DNA from: Dipodascopsis uninucleata var. uninucleata
Lineage: Eukaryota; Ascomycota; Lipomycetes; Lipomycetales; Lipomycetaceae
Reading direction: 5' to 3'
DNA: 64,000 nucleotides
Assembly: GCA_030568195.1 (NCBI GenBank)
Contig: JAJLTO010000004.1
Coordinates: 1 to 64,000, forward strand
Shown: one piece after another, positions 1 through 11,521 of the stretch
Numbering within the stretch: position 1 is the first letter of the stretch
Layout of the letters: each line of letters opens with the position of its first letter
Notes under the pieces: generated by a model
The model's database searches: none
Told to the model about the DNA's origin: nothing
The model's input: the letters and a program-made list of their open reading frames with translations, nothing else
Program-made: the position numbers and the translations under genes

Positions 1-2005
1 GTGCAACAAAGGGAATCATGATAGGATATAGCGAACCATCAGACGAAAGTGCAGTGATGGGTTATCGCATTCTCGATCTTGAAACAGGACAGATCTTCAC
101 ATCTAGGGATGTCAGATTTGAAGAATCCAAGAAGTTCAAGGACCTTGAAGAAGCCACTAAAGAAGGGATTGATGTGGATGAAAGCAAAGATAAGGACGAA
201 ACCTATGAATCCGAAGATGACAAATCTGCAGCAAGCGACGATAATACGTCAGAGTTGTCTGGGGAACCGGTTGTGCTTGATAGCGAGTCTGAAGATGAAC
301 TTGCAAGTGCACCTAGCAATCGTGTACTTGAGGTTAGAAGTACACAAACTCCCCAGTATATGCAACTTGAGCCGCACAGCTTACAACAAGCACTACGAAC
401 TCCAGAATCCAAACATTGGCAAAAAGCATGTGAGGAAGAGCTCGAGTCGCTTGAGAAGAACAATGTCTGGGAACTTACGGAGCTGCCAAGAGGCAGGACT
501 AAAGTCAGTTGCAAGTGGGTATTCAAACGAAAGATAGGATTAGACGGAAATGTCGAACGACACAAAGCACGTTTAGTAGCCAGAGGATTCACTCAAAAGA
601 AAGGACTGGACTATGATGAAACGTTTGCACCAGTGATTAGATATGAAAGCGTGAGGTTTATCATTGCTTTAGCGACTCAATTGGATATGGAATTACATCA
701 GATGGATGTGAAAACAGCGTTTCTAAATGGAGAACTTGAAGAAGAGATATATATGGATCAGCCAGAGGGATTCAAAGAGCCAGGAAAGGAGAATCATGTT
801 TGGAGACTCAAGAAGAGTTTATATGGATTGAAACAATCTCCTTTATGTTGGAACAAACGACTCAAGCAATTCTTGAAAGAGTATGGATTTGAACAGTGCA
901 AGTCAGAACCATGCATGTTCATTTACACGAAAGATAGGAACAAGCTAATTCTAGGAGTATATGTGGATGATTTACTGATCGCATGCTCAGATGGAGATAT
1001 GCTCTCCGAGTTTAAATGTGATCTGGCTACAAAATTTGAAGCTAAAGATCTAGGAGAATTGGAATACTTTCTAGGAATACAAGTTAGGCGAAACAGAGAA
1101 ACTCACTCAACATGGATAGGTCAACCGATGTACATTGAGAAGATGTTAGAAAGGTTCAATATGAAGGATTGCAAGCCAGTTAAAACACCACAAGAAGTTG
1201 GTATGCAGCTGAGTAAGAATGACTGTCCGAAAACGGAAGAAGAGATCATGTCTATGAAGGCGACACCTTATGCAAATGCAGTTGGAAGTCTGATGTATGC
1301 AGCGAATAGTACGCGACCAGATATAGCTTTTGCAGTTAGAGAAGTGGCCAAGTATATGCAAAATCCTGGACCAAAACACTGGAGTGCAGTGAAGAGAATA
1401 TTTAGATATCTACAAGGAAGCAAAGAAGTGGGAATTACCTACAAGAGAGAGGAGGAACTCAAAGTTAAAGGATTTTCAGATGCCAGTTGGATCTCTGAAC
1501 CTGATACCTTGAAAGGTGTTACTGGATATGTGTTCTTATTAGCAAATGGTGTTATTAGTTGGGAAACAAAAGGAACACCAACTATTGCTCAATCATCGAC
1601 AGAGGCAGAATTGGTAGGTCTGACTGCTGCGTCGAATCAAGCACTATGGCTTAGCTATTTGTTGTCTGATTGTGGATTTGATGTGTTACCAATCACAATT
1701 TATGAAGACAACCAGTCTACGATAAAGATCAGTGAAACTGATGTAATTAGTCGTAGAACCAAACATATTCAAGCGAATGACTTACTAATAAGAGATAGAA
1801 TATTGGAAGGAACAATTAAGGTTGAATATATGCCTTCAGAGAATATGGCAGCAGACATGCTGACGAAGGCACTAGCTTACCAAAGGTTCAGTGAATTGAA
1901 CAAAATGATTAGCATATGTTGATTAGTCTATTTCTTAGATTAGAGCAACTATGTTTGGACTACGTTTAACAGCCTGTCCACCTTTTTCAAGTTATTGGGG
2001 GGGGG
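1..2005 (+). mobile_element. Ty1/copia LTR retrotransposon, 3' half of internal region
   Basis: One long reading frame (18-1922) encodes the C-terminal part of a copia-type polyprotein. It holds a reverse transcriptase with the YVDD catalytic box near 958-969, preceded by the copia hallmarks around NNVWEL and KTAFLNGELEEEIYM. An RNase H domain follows (DASW near 1480, EDNQST near 1707), ending in the usual DMLTK tail. A run of nine G (1997-2005) sits directly before the LTR and fits the polypurine tract. Gag, protease and most of integrase lie left of the window edge. The visible part looks whole, which suggests a fairly young copy. The family is certain from RT and RNase H; whether it is active cannot be judged. 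Confidence 0.95.
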
Positions 2006-2325
2006 TGTTGGAAACATAAATTTGAGGAGACAAATATTATGTTCGGTAACTCTCAAAGTTGGATACTCAACAGGATGATACAGAACTTGGATACAGAAGT
2101 TGCTACGAGCTAGAGAGATCGCTTAGGGTAATTAAGCATTGCTGAGAAGAAGAAATTAAACTCAAATATCGGATATAATATCATGTAGGTGTTGTTTGTG
2201 TACAGTTCCAAAAGGAACACAGTCTTTCTTATATATAAAAGGAAGAGAACTTCCTGTAAAGTAGTTGGATGAAGCAGCTGAATAAACGACTAATAAACAG
2301 TACAATTAGTAGTAAAGGCTCATCC
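2006..2325 (+). repeat. LTR of the copia element
   Basis: Begins TGTTGGAAACATAAATT immediately after the polypurine tract, as expected for a 3' LTR. A TATA-like stretch lies near 2230-2240. The right boundary is approximate, because only diverged partial copies are available nearby for comparison. A second, inverted piece of the same sequence lies at 2796-3035. A gag-like start codon context follows at 2339, so this LTR may also serve as, or derive from, the 5' LTR of a neighbouring copy. Confidence 0.8.
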
Positions 2326-2338
2326 CAAAGTTCATCAT

Positions 2339-2480
2339 GCCTACCGCTAGATCTAAAGCTATTGAAGAGGAAGATCGGTCTCTGTCCTATTTTGAAAACG
2401 AGCCGTGTGCTGGAGTCAAAAGATTAAAACAGGTAGGGATATTTAACGTTGGCAATATAAGAGATGTCTCTGTGTAACCT
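2339..2480 (+). mobile_element. gag-like start remnant after the LTR
   Basis: A short reading frame starting at 2339 contains the residues SLSYFENEP and VKRLKQ. A related frame at 3112-3210 carries SLYYLDSEP and VKRLKQ. Two related N-termini, each beside LTR sequence, suggest the beginning of the gag gene of this copia family. Treated as a fossil fragment. The assignment to gag is an inference from position, not from a recognised capsid fold. Confidence 0.5.
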
Positions 2481-2504
2481 CTGTAGTGAAAAGAGTATGA
2501 GTGT

Positions 2505-2602
2505 GGAACCCTAGATATATAAAGGAGCAGATAAATTTCTGTGAAGTAGTTAGAACTTTGGAAGTGAGGGGGAACTAATACGTAATATCATTAGTAGCAA
2601 CA
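2505..2602 (+). repeat. Diverged right-end LTR fragment
   Basis: The stretch from the TATATAAAGGAG context through TCTGTGAAGTAGTTAGAAC to the ATTAGTAGC context mirrors the 3' part of the LTR at 2225-2312 (TATATAAAAGGAAGAG, CTGTAAAGTAGTTGG, ATTAGTAGT). It is a second, older or sister-family LTR end in the same orientation. It is again followed by a start codon within a few bases. Confidence 0.6.
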
Positions 2603-2604
2603 CC

Positions 2605-2795
2605 ATGGCACCAAACACCAGAGTAAGATCTTCCCACGAGGAATCTGATGATAACTCCTTGTCCTTCATTCAAACTGAGCACAATGCTGCTATAAATCAC
2701 ATTCAAAAGTAAGATCTTCCAATGAGGAATCTAGTGATAACTCCTTGTCCTTCATTCAAACTGAGCACAATACTGCTATAAGCCACATTCAAAAA
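2605..2795 (+). repeat. gag-like N-terminal remnant containing an 86-bp tandem duplication
   Basis: From 2622 an approximately 86-bp unit beginning AGTAAGATCTTCC occurs twice in tandem (2622-2707 and 2708-2793) with few differences. The first unit lies in a short reading frame that begins at 2605 right after LTR-like sequence, so it is probably the gag start of a related copia element. The duplicated segment abuts the inverted LTR piece, marking a junction between two insertions. Confidence 0.65.
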
Positions 2796-3035
2796 ACTAC
2801 TTCACAGGAAGTTCTCTTCCTTTTATATATAAGACTGTGCGTCCTTTATGTAACCGTCACACAAGCATCCAACCTTTGAGTTTAATTTCGTCTTCTCAGC
2901 AATGCTTAATTACCCTAAGCGATCTCTCTAGCTCGTAGCAACTTCTGTATCCAACTTCTATATCATCCTGTTGAATATCCAACTTTGAGAGTTACCCAAC
3001 GTAAGATTTGTCTCCTCAAATTTATGTTTCTAGCA
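2796..3035 (-). repeat. Inverted, truncated LTR copy
   Basis: The reverse complement of this segment aligns along most of its length with the LTR at 2006-2270. Both share AAACATAAATTTGAGGAGAC, the central GCTACGAGCTAGAGAGATCG and the AAAGGAAGAGAACTTCCTGT stretch. It starts TGCTAGAAAC where the direct copy starts TGTTGGAAAC. The homology stops abruptly at about 2796 against the duplicated gag-like sequence. The two LTR copies therefore form a large inverted pair with about 0.5 kb between them. Confidence 0.85.
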
Positions 3036-3111
3036 AGCAGATAGAAGAGAAGTCGAATATACAACGAATACACAATGCATTAGCAGTAGAGCCGTAGCTC
3101 AAAACACCATT

Positions 3112-3210
3112 ATGCGCCAACTATCAGACCAAGTAGTAGGAGACGAAGACGGATCATTGTATTATCTAGATAGCGAACCCGACGCTGCAGTTAAGAGATT
3201 GAAACAATGA
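3112..3210 (+). mobile_element. Second gag-like start remnant
   Basis: A 32-codon frame shares the SL-YYLDSEP and AVKRLKQ pattern with the frame at 2339. It lies just beyond the left edge of the inverted LTR piece. Its orientation relative to that LTR shows that it does not belong to the inverted copy, so it marks yet another insertion or rearranged copy of the same family. Confidence 0.45.
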
Positions 3211-3618
3211 CGATTATGCTTATAACTGCTAGAGTTGGATCCGCAGAAAGGAAAATCAAGCATATATGCATGTCATATCTCACGACTAAAGCCAATCCTG
3301 CGATATTTCCAATGTTCTATCTCTAATGAGTAAACAACTCTAATACGTTTACATTTTTTTGACAGACCACATCTGTTTCATTAACCATTATCGTATGCTG
3401 GTTTCTCTTTTAGGTTGTGAACATACTAAATCTACGACTGGGCAACAAATAACTAAGCCGAAAGATGATATCTTAGAAATACTACTAGTATTCAATATTC
3501 AAGAGTTACCATTAAACTATGCCTACTAGTTCTGTTCCCGTTATATACATTGCATATTGATTGCATAATGATTGAACTATCTTAAGCAGTAATACTTTAA
3601 TCGATTTGTTCCTTAGTA

Positions 3619-3684
3619 ACTTGAATATTCAATCTAGAAAGTGACCAACTACAAGATTTGCCTGTTTAAATTTATGTTTCTAGA
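3619..3684 (-). repeat. Small diverged LTR fragment, inverted
   Basis: The reverse complement reads TCTAGAAACATAAATTTAAAC, then CAAATCTTGTAGTTGG, then TTGAATATTCAAG. This parallels the first 70 bases of the LTR family (GAAACATAAATTTGAGGAG, CAAATCTTACGTTGG, TTGGATATTCAAC in the copy at 3035-2960). It is the most diverged of the LTR pieces here and so probably the oldest. Confidence 0.6.
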
Positions 3685-6411
3685 ACTGTCTGGCTATATA
3701 CAATAGATTGTTATACAATTCAAGTCTATTGTTATGACTAAAAACTAGCAATTATGATATACTCATCCGAGTTATCCGAGCTCTTTTTGCCTGACATGCA
3801 TGAGTCCTGTTGAAGATAAACAAACCGATAATCTTAACGTTGGGAGAAAAAAAATCATAAGGTACACTTGTTCCATAATATCTAAAGCATAATAAAAATA
3901 TTAGGGAATACTGCTAGTCTATGCGGCTTTCACTGGTAGATAAAATGTGTACCGAGGAACAGTCGAGGTTCGGAGCCAAAAGTCCAAATCTATAAAGTTC
4001 CTTTTGTGGACCGAGGTTCAGGAATAGTATAGTGCGTAGTATGATGCGCTATGCAACAGAACTTACAATGGAGGAGCTAATACAAGAAGGCTGAAAGCGA
4101 ATCACCCTAATACACATTTGTAGTACTCACAGCGTTCCAGCTTGCCCGGATGCTTAGATACTGTGGTTAGGTAATTTGAAGATTAATTTATATCTGCGAG
4201 GAAGTATCCATAGTGACGTGATTGTCTTCATACAATAGCTTGATGAACACACTATTTACGAGTGGCGAGTAGTAGAACAGTCCTTCGGTCATGAGATAAT
4301 TAGTGGCAGTGCATAAGCTTGCTGACAATTCTTATTATACCGAATGATATGTAAACTTAAATGCGAACATCTGGTACATGAAATATGCTTGAACAAGGAA
4401 GGTCTTAATAATACGTGATCGGAACCTGAAATGGTCGTAACGCGTCACTTGTTTTTTAGTTTAAATAGTGTTACTTTTAGCTCTATTCTCTCAATTGTCA
4501 GCTAGGTTTAAGTTATTAGTAATATTCTATTTATTTATTAGTAAGAGAAATCACTTCAATAAACCAATGTCCCATACATGCATATTGTAAGTAAACAAAG
4601 CGTGGGAAGAATCTATAATTTTATTATTAATTAATAACTAGGACCATATACATAGTAACATAAATGCTAATTAATACAATAGTAATAGAAACAATACTTT
4701 TTTTCTATTGCTAAGGAGTCTCTTTTTAAGTCGGCCTCTACACCACTGACTCCACGTCAATAATACCTTGCTCTCATGCTAACAGTCTCGCTTTCAGCAG
4801 GCTCCAGCATATAAAAGAAGATGAAATTTGCATTATTGAAAGCAGACTCGTAAGTCAAATAAAGTCTCCTTTCAATTTATTTTTTTGTCAGTGATTCCTA
4901 TTTCTCTGGATACTTTTCACAGAGCAGATATTGATTTTAGATCTCTTTTACTGTATTCATTGTATAGGGTTAAAACTTAAATTATACTACTCAGCATGAG
5001 CGTACCCAAGAGAGAAATTAATATCTAAAATGTAGATTACAATAGTCAGCAGTATTATTAATTCCAGAGGATCCGGTTATTCCGGCAAACCCATTTCTTT
5101 ATTTTTTTTATTTTTTATTGTTATTTTCTTAAAGAATTATAAGAAGCCAATCATAGACAAAGGCATTTTAATATGCTTAGAGCTTGGTGAATGTGACGAA
5201 TGGGCGGCCTAGTCGGCTACGTGGAACCGTAGACGGATTCAAACTCTGCCGAATCCCGTTGTATACTCACATTGTTAAACCTTTTTATTAAATAACAATA
5301 GCAAGACCTATTCAACATACGGCCGATATAATTGTGTTGAAAGATTTGACAGTGCGGCGTGTAGGGTAAAATATAAATTAACTTCACGATGGAATTTTGA
5401 GTAGTTTCTGAAAACACCTAGAATTATAATATGGGCATTGTTTTAAGGCAACAAAATCATACTGTCATATCGAAGTTATGGATCGCATGCTAAATCAATC
5501 CAATTAAGCCGGATATATACGTAATTATTAGTAGGAGTTTTGTAAGATTATGATAGAGCAGTGATTTTGTTTGTAGGGGACGACGCTTATAATAAATTAA
5601 AAGAGATCTCATTCACGGAACACTCGGTCCTGAAGCTGCTAGATACTAAAACGTTAAGTTTTACGAAGACGGGAGGAGAATAAAGAAAGTAGGCGAAGGA
5701 AGTTTTATCGTATTTCTAATAGTTATATTATATATAAATAAATATTAATTAATTAATAAATTATATTCTAAATTTTACTTCTCGGCTTTACTTCTCGGAT
5801 TTGTCGCTCCACATATATCCATAATATCCATATTCCATATCCATTTGCGCCGGCTGCTGTGGTTCCTATTCTCTCCGTCATAAGTCCATTGCTATATGAT
5901 TACACAAGTCCTTATTTTATTTTTATATCATTCGCACTAGAGTGATTATTCATGTTGAACTACGACTAGTTCTTTAGATCAAACCGTCTTTTATAGGATT
6001 GTGGTTGGTTCTTTTGTTCGTGTTGGTGAGAGAGGATATAGTGATATTCACATTGCCATCTGCACGCTTTGCTTAGACAATCCAAGAGGCAATCTATTAA
6101 ATCGACAATTTACAAAAGATTTCTTCGTTACGCATTACTATTGACTTAATAGTTGGACCAAAATCTACTGTAAAATTCAGAATCGGTAGTAATGAAAACC
6201 AGTGGCACATACTGAATGATTTTAGTATGAATATGATGCCATAAGCACATTTTTATAGTATCACGGATTTAAGGTCTAGCATTACCGCGCAATACTAGAA
6301 TCATACGCCGTATATTTCAACAATTGGACTGGAATACGTTTTTTATTTTTTATTGGCGATATAGATTTGCTGGAAAAGAACTCAGGAATATCAGAAACTA
6401 AATCGATAACT
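3685..6411. other. Gene-poor AT-rich spacer
   Basis: No reading frame with family resemblance or codon structure was found on either strand; the longest frame is 66 codons and shows nothing recognisable. A short inverted repeat lies near 5232-5253 (GGATTC...GAATCC). The last few hundred bases before 6412 are probably the promoter and leader of the HMG-box gene. Confidence 0.6.
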
Positions 6412-8384
6412 ATGACCACAGCGCATCAGAGGCTACCATCAGTAAGTGTTGATTTTTCTTCTTGGATCGCTACGCGAACATTCTAACATTGGGCATGTTC
6501 TAGGTTCATGTACTAACTTCTGGTTTTGCTGGCGCTACAACGCAAATTCCCAATGCTGTTCATGCTATTGCGAACGCTTTCAAGCCCATGGTATCATCAC
6601 AATCAAATACAGCTCCACAGATCTTACCAGACACTCAAAATAGCAGAGCATACATTCAAGATGTCAGTAGTAGTGAACATAGTCAGCCTAGCTCGCCACA
6701 TATAGAACGACGAATTCCACATCTACCTCCCATAGAATCACCTGAATATCAAGGACGAGAATCAGAGAGATCGGAGACGTTGAATCAACATCAAGTGATT
6801 CCAAATATTTGCTTGTGTCCACAGGTAGCACGAGTACCTCGTCCTCGAAATGCATTCATTCTATACAGACAGCATCACCATGCGGCTGTAGTTGCGGAAC
6901 ATCCTGGTAAAACTAACCCTGAAATCTCAAAAATTATTGGTGAGCAGTGGCGACAACTTTCACCTGAAGAAAAGGCAGTGTGGCAGAAACTTGGAGATGT
7001 AAGTTTCGTAGCTGATAATACTCACCAGGACTGAAACTAATATTATAATTAGGAGGAGAAAAAATCACATCTAGAGCGCTTCCCAGATTATCGGTATCAG
7101 CCAAGGAGAAATGTGAAGCGTGGCAGCTCAGCTTTAGATCCACAGATTCCTCAATCACCTACGGTTTGCTCTAAGTGTCATGGCCAGTCACCTGGACATA
7201 GGGTCAATGTCAACAGTCTATCTACTCCGAATGCATATACTAGTACGACTTTATCATCTGATTCTTCTATGTCTAAGTCGCCTACCCTGATTCCTAGTAT
7301 TTCGCAGAATTCTCCACCTGGTGCGTCTTACGGCAGTTCAAAGAACTTACCGCCTATAAGACCTCTATTGCAAGATGAAATAGAGAGGAAGGAGGTTCCA
7401 TCTATTGATAGTACTCTGCCAAGGCCACTGTATAGTACGCGTACTCACAGCCAAGATGATGCTAGACAGGGAGTGGAGGCGTTACTTTCGTTAGGAACTA
7501 CTACTCTTACTCCATCACCAGAGCTGGCATCTGCTGTTCCTGTTCAGCAGCCTCCGCAACCAACTAGTATCTCTTCCATCATTAACACAACTAGTCCAGT
7601 GATTAAAACAGATAGCTATAAGCAGAATGATTTTAGTCTATCACCACTCTCTCGCACGGGAGAGTTCTCTGATATGAAACAGAGTAGCAGGTTTCAGTTA
7701 CCGGCTATATCAAGTATCTCTTCACGAATGAAGGTAGATAGTAAATCATGCAATCCATATTCTAGTTGTACTTTGTCTGTTTTCGAGAAACTTGACGTAA
7801 TATTCGAGGTTTCTCATTCTATTAAAGTAGCAGATAGAAGAGGTGCTCTTATTTCAGTTGATGGAAATTCTGAATGTGTGAGGCAAGTTACCTCAGCCTT
7901 GGCAAAACGTTTAGATGGACTTTCTGTATATGATATTAGCGCTATGGACAGCCACGTTAAAAGTGATGCTGATCGTATATCACTTTCACAGGAAACAAAG
8001 GAAATAGTGCGTGCTGTTGAGGTACATAAGAACATGAGCAGATTGATCCCCCATATAGAATCACGATCTATAATTCTCGAGAAATATATATATTCGTTGG
8101 CGACGGGAAGTGCTATTTCTATAATGGGCTCTGAAGAAAGTGCACATGAAGTTGTTGAAAATAGGTCACGCCCTTCAATGAGTGGAAACAGTAATTGGAA
8201 ATGGTGCGCTAATTTGTATAGGGGTATTGTGACACCAGACCTTACAATTATCATATCAGATGAAGAAAAAAACGTTCAGAAAAGGGTGTTTAGTAATGGG
8301 GCTAAAGTTTTGGTAGTTCCTGGTATTGAATTTATGAGTACCGTAGTGCGAGAAGTTCAGGATATTATGAATTGTTTCAATTAG
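6412..8384 (+). CDS. MATA-HMG-box transcription factor (Ste11/Rox1-like)
   Basis: Spliced model of about 618 residues with exons 6412-6441, 6504-6998 and 7053-8384. Both introns have GTAAGT donors; the first has a CTAAC branch site, and the second splits the HMG box. The DNA-binding domain spans roughly residues 122-198. It starts RVPRPRNAFILYRQ, continues with ISKIIGEQWRQLSPEEKAVW and ends HLERFPDYRYQPRR. This is the classic MATA-HMG pattern of fungal mating and stress regulators that bind bent AT-rich sites. A Ser/Pro-rich middle (about 200-415) follows. Then comes an ordered-looking C-terminal part (about 418-618) with no family recognised. The gene is not next to other mating-locus genes, so a mating-type role is not supported. 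HMG assignment is firm; the exact orthologue is unknown. Confidence 0.88.
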
Positions 8385-8691
8385 CTGTGAATATTATAAG
8401 GTGATTTAAATTAATGTGTCTGGAAATTTGTTGGCGTAATAGCAATATCTGTACAAAGATCATATTGAATTGTTTCTACCATATCGGCAAGGTTTTGTTT
8501 TGGATGTAAGTTAGTATTCGTGTTAATTCAAGTAGTGAATAGCTATATCTCTTCAATAATTTAGTCGAATATACGTAAATGTACAAAAAAGCAGCAGAAT
8601 AATCCATATTCGTGATACAAAACCGAGTTCCTTCACTCAAGTTGGCCATTATAGATGTTATTTGGTTCTATTGTAATGGACTGTTTTAGAA
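8385..8691. terminator. Convergent 3' intergenic region
   Basis: About 300 bases between the ends of two converging genes (HMG-box regulator and CDK7-like kinase). AT-rich, with TATGTA/TACGTA and AATAA-type elements suited to fungal poly(A) sites on both strands. No gene seen. Confidence 0.45.
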
Positions 8692-9818
8692 TTAGGCTAT
8701 CCTCTTCGCAGAAGAAATGCTATCATTATTCCTTCTAGACTGAGGAATATCGGCGTCGCGTTTCGCTTCAGAAAGTTTAGGAAGAAATTCCGGCTTCGTA
8801 GGAGACGGCAGCTCTCTGAAATATTCGTCGCGGAGGGCATCAATAGTGTCTATTCTGCCACCAGGATACAACGTCGTCATTTTGCAAAGCAAGTCAAGAG
8901 CTTTCTCGGATGCAGCAGAAAATCTCGCACGCATTTCTTCTCTTGAGGGAGCAGGATAAACGCCAGCCTTTTTTTCTTTTGGAATACTCGACGCTTTCGA
9001 GGGATTGTAAAAAAAATCAGGTAGTAAGGTAACACCTGGCCAACTCTGCTCAGTAGGTGTTCCTAAGGCTCGGAAAGTAAGATCGAGCTGGTCAATGTCT
9101 GTCTGTCCTGGTAGATATGGTGTTCGAAGCATGAGCTCAGCGAATATAATACCAACAGCCCATATATCGATTTTTCGAGTATAAACCTTGGATCCTAACA
9201 AAAGTTCAGGAGCACGGTACCAGCGCGTCACCACTGTTGGAGTCATAGTATCATATGGACCAGGCTGTAGTCTTGCTAAGCCGAAATCCGCTAGTTTCAA
9301 ATGTCCCGAATCTGACAACAATAAGTTGTTGGGCTTAAGATCTCTGTGTAGTATTCCATGTCTATGGCAGTGATATAGTCCAGCAAGTGTCATCGCCATC
9401 CAAGACTTTATATCTGCAGCAGTAAAGACCACTGATCGATCTTTGATCAACATTTCTAGATCAGAGCTTAGATATTCTAGCACTAAGTTCAAACTACGAG
9501 AGGTGCTGGAAGAAATAAATACGTCGATCAGCTCGATTACGTTTACGTGTCGTAACTCCTGGAGAAATTTGATCTCTCTTATTGCTGACATATCGAGTCC
9601 ATCTTTGAACTGGCCAACCTTTATCTTTTTGATGGCAACTACTCGAGATGTAGTAGTGTGCTGACCTAAGTAAACGACTGCATAAGTTCCTTCTCCGACT
9701 CTTCGTCCTATATAAGATTGTTAGAGCTCGTAGCCAGACAACACAGAGACAATCATAATCCACATATACTTTTTATATATTTATCTTGACTTGTACGCTG
9801 AAATGCAGGTGAAGCCAT
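8692..9818 (-). CDS. CDK-activating kinase catalytic subunit (CDK7/Kin28/Mcs6-like)
   Basis: Two exons: 9818-9770 and 9707-8692 on the minus strand, joined through a GTATAT donor and a CTAAC branch site, giving 354 residues, close to CDK7 length. The join restores DKYIK+RRRVGEGTYAVVYLG. The glycine loop is at 21-28, catalytic Lys at 43, the SAIRE cyclin-binding helix near 57-61, HRDLKPNN near 137-144 and DFG near 157-159. A T-loop MTPTVVTRWYRAPE carries the Thr (about 172) expected to be phosphorylated. Family knowledge: this kinase, with cyclin H and MAT1, phosphorylates the RNA polymerase II C-terminal repeat within TFIIH and, in many lineages, other CDKs. Everything catalytic is present. 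A CDK7-type identity is favoured over other CDKs by the N-terminus and the SAIRE helix. Confidence 0.92.
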
Positions 9819-10386
9819 TTTTCAATCATTCATCAGACAATATCCAAAGTGCCCGTCCGTTCGCTGAAAGATTATTGAGCAGAGAGTATAAATTAAATTG
9901 GCTTGTTATATCGTTCGGTCACGCCGCACTTCAAAGATGCATACAATTCATTATAATCAAATCAAGAGATATATACAATTCTATTATACACTAATATCGG
10001 CTATATTACATACTTAAAATTATATCTGATCCAGACATAATTCGACGATAATGCTTTGATATATTTAGTGTTGGATATGATATATGAAATTTACATAAAA
10101 GGAGAGACTGACTATATTCACGTATCTTAAGGGGTGTTATGAGCAATGGTATGATTCTACAAAATTATACAGGATGTAGGCATTTATTCCCATTATAACA
10201 ATATCCTAGCTTATTTAAAAAGGCTCATAGTTCTTTTTTTACTGGTATTTTAATTAGGTAGCTAAATGGTAAGAAGAATAGAATAAGGCGGTCAGAATAC
10301 AAATACGCAACTAGTTAAGTAGTCGCAGTTTAGTGATTCACGTTTACTTTCAATATTGGTGAAATACCATCAATATTTCTTATATC
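9819..10386. other. Intergenic spacer
   Basis: Upstream region of the CDK7-like gene on the minus strand and of the small possible gene at 10387 on the plus strand. AT-rich, no coding signal recognised. Confidence 0.5.
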
Positions 10387-10725
10387 ATGGACTATGCTTC
10401 AACTGCTTATTACATCATACTACCATTTGTGTTATTGCCTGTTCTTTCGGTGACTTGTTTGGCAACCGTTGAATTAGTTAAATACAGCCAAAAGGTAAGC
10501 AGAGGTGACATCCCTGAACCCGAAGCCGAACAGGTCAAAGTTTTTCTCAGGCATAAGCTACATATTATGTATAAAGACTTCATGGAAGATATATGGGGTT
10601 CATCATGTCATACTTCAGGTGAATTGGATATCATAAACTCCAAAGTCGTACGCACTTACAGCAAATGCACCACAAAACGATTTCGCACATCAAACGCTTT
10701 TCATGTTCTGTCAAAATCTCAGTGA
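10387..10725 (+). CDS. Possible small membrane-anchored protein, no known family
   Basis: A 112-codon frame starts with ATG. Its N-terminal hydrophobic stretch (about residues 8-32: YYIILPFVLLPVLSVTCLATV) is followed by a charged region rich in Glu, Lys and Arg. The layout fits a signal anchor or signal peptide with a short soluble tail. A GTAAGC after codon 36 could instead be a splice donor, in which case the rest would be intron. No homology was recognised and no neighbouring gene gives a hint, so this may be a chance frame. Confidence 0.3.
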   Translation: MDYASTAYYIILPFVLLPVLSVTCLATVELVKYSQKVSRGDIPEPEAEQVKVFLRHKLHIMYKDFMEDIWGSSCHTSGELDIINSKVVRTYSKCTTKRFRTSNAFHVLSKSQ

Positions 10726-11521
10726 TAGTAAGATATACTCAATACTAATTCAAAATTCGCTATAATGATAATACTGTAAATTCAATTTTTGAATCTTAGT
10801 ATGTTTCGATAACGGTTATAGGTGCATTATTTCGACATCATTTGAGAATACTGATAGGCTACAAGAAATTAAGGGTCAGAAGCTCCAATTATCCAACGAA
10901 TAACTTAATTATATATTTTATATACTTCATTTCCTAAAACATTGAAATATATATATATATATATATCTGTTCAATAAATGAATAAATAATATATCTTCGA
11001 TCTAGCATTGATCTAGCATCCACGAATATCTATCCAAGTTCGTAAGAGGAATGCATTAAAACTTCAATTTTCGTACTGCAAAGTTAGGAATGAGGTACGG
11101 AATATTATTACCCTGAATTAAGCCATTAGAAATCAAAGCTGTATACAACATCAAAAATTTTTAGTTCACCATTCGGATTACAGCTAAGAATCTGTATATC
11201 AACAAATTATCCTGAGAATATAGCGTGTTTAGGATCCAGAGGTAAGAGTAATCGGTTTTTATGTACGATGAGGTGAAATATGCTGCCTAAGCAAATGTAC
11301 GATAATTATGGAAGTCAAAAATTGGATGGAAGATATGAGATTTCGCTTTGGTGATGCTATTTTCGCTACGGAAAGCAACGATAATTTTTTGTGAGATGCG
11401 ATCTTGAATCCTTCGTTAGCTTTTTTTATTATGGGACTATTATACTATTATGAACATTACTAATATGAATTGCTTCTTTTGAGAAAAGATTCCACTATTT
11501 AGATTCACTGCACAATTACAC
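10726..11521. other. Spacer with (AT)n microsatellite, TOM70 upstream region
   Basis: No gene seen. A run of about ten AT units lies at 10947-10966. The final 200 bases before 11522 should contain the TOM70 promoter; no individual factor site is convincing. Confidence 0.5.

Noticed and set aside
5217-5417. 66-codon minus-strand frame and a GGATTC/GAATCC inverted repeat considered as a tRNA
   Set aside because: No cloverleaf with a GGTTCGAATCC-type B box can be formed, and the frame resembles no protein.
6412-8384. HMG gene as a mating-type locus gene
   Set aside because: No alpha-box gene, APN2 or SLA2 neighbour is present, and the protein is much longer than mating-type HMG proteins.
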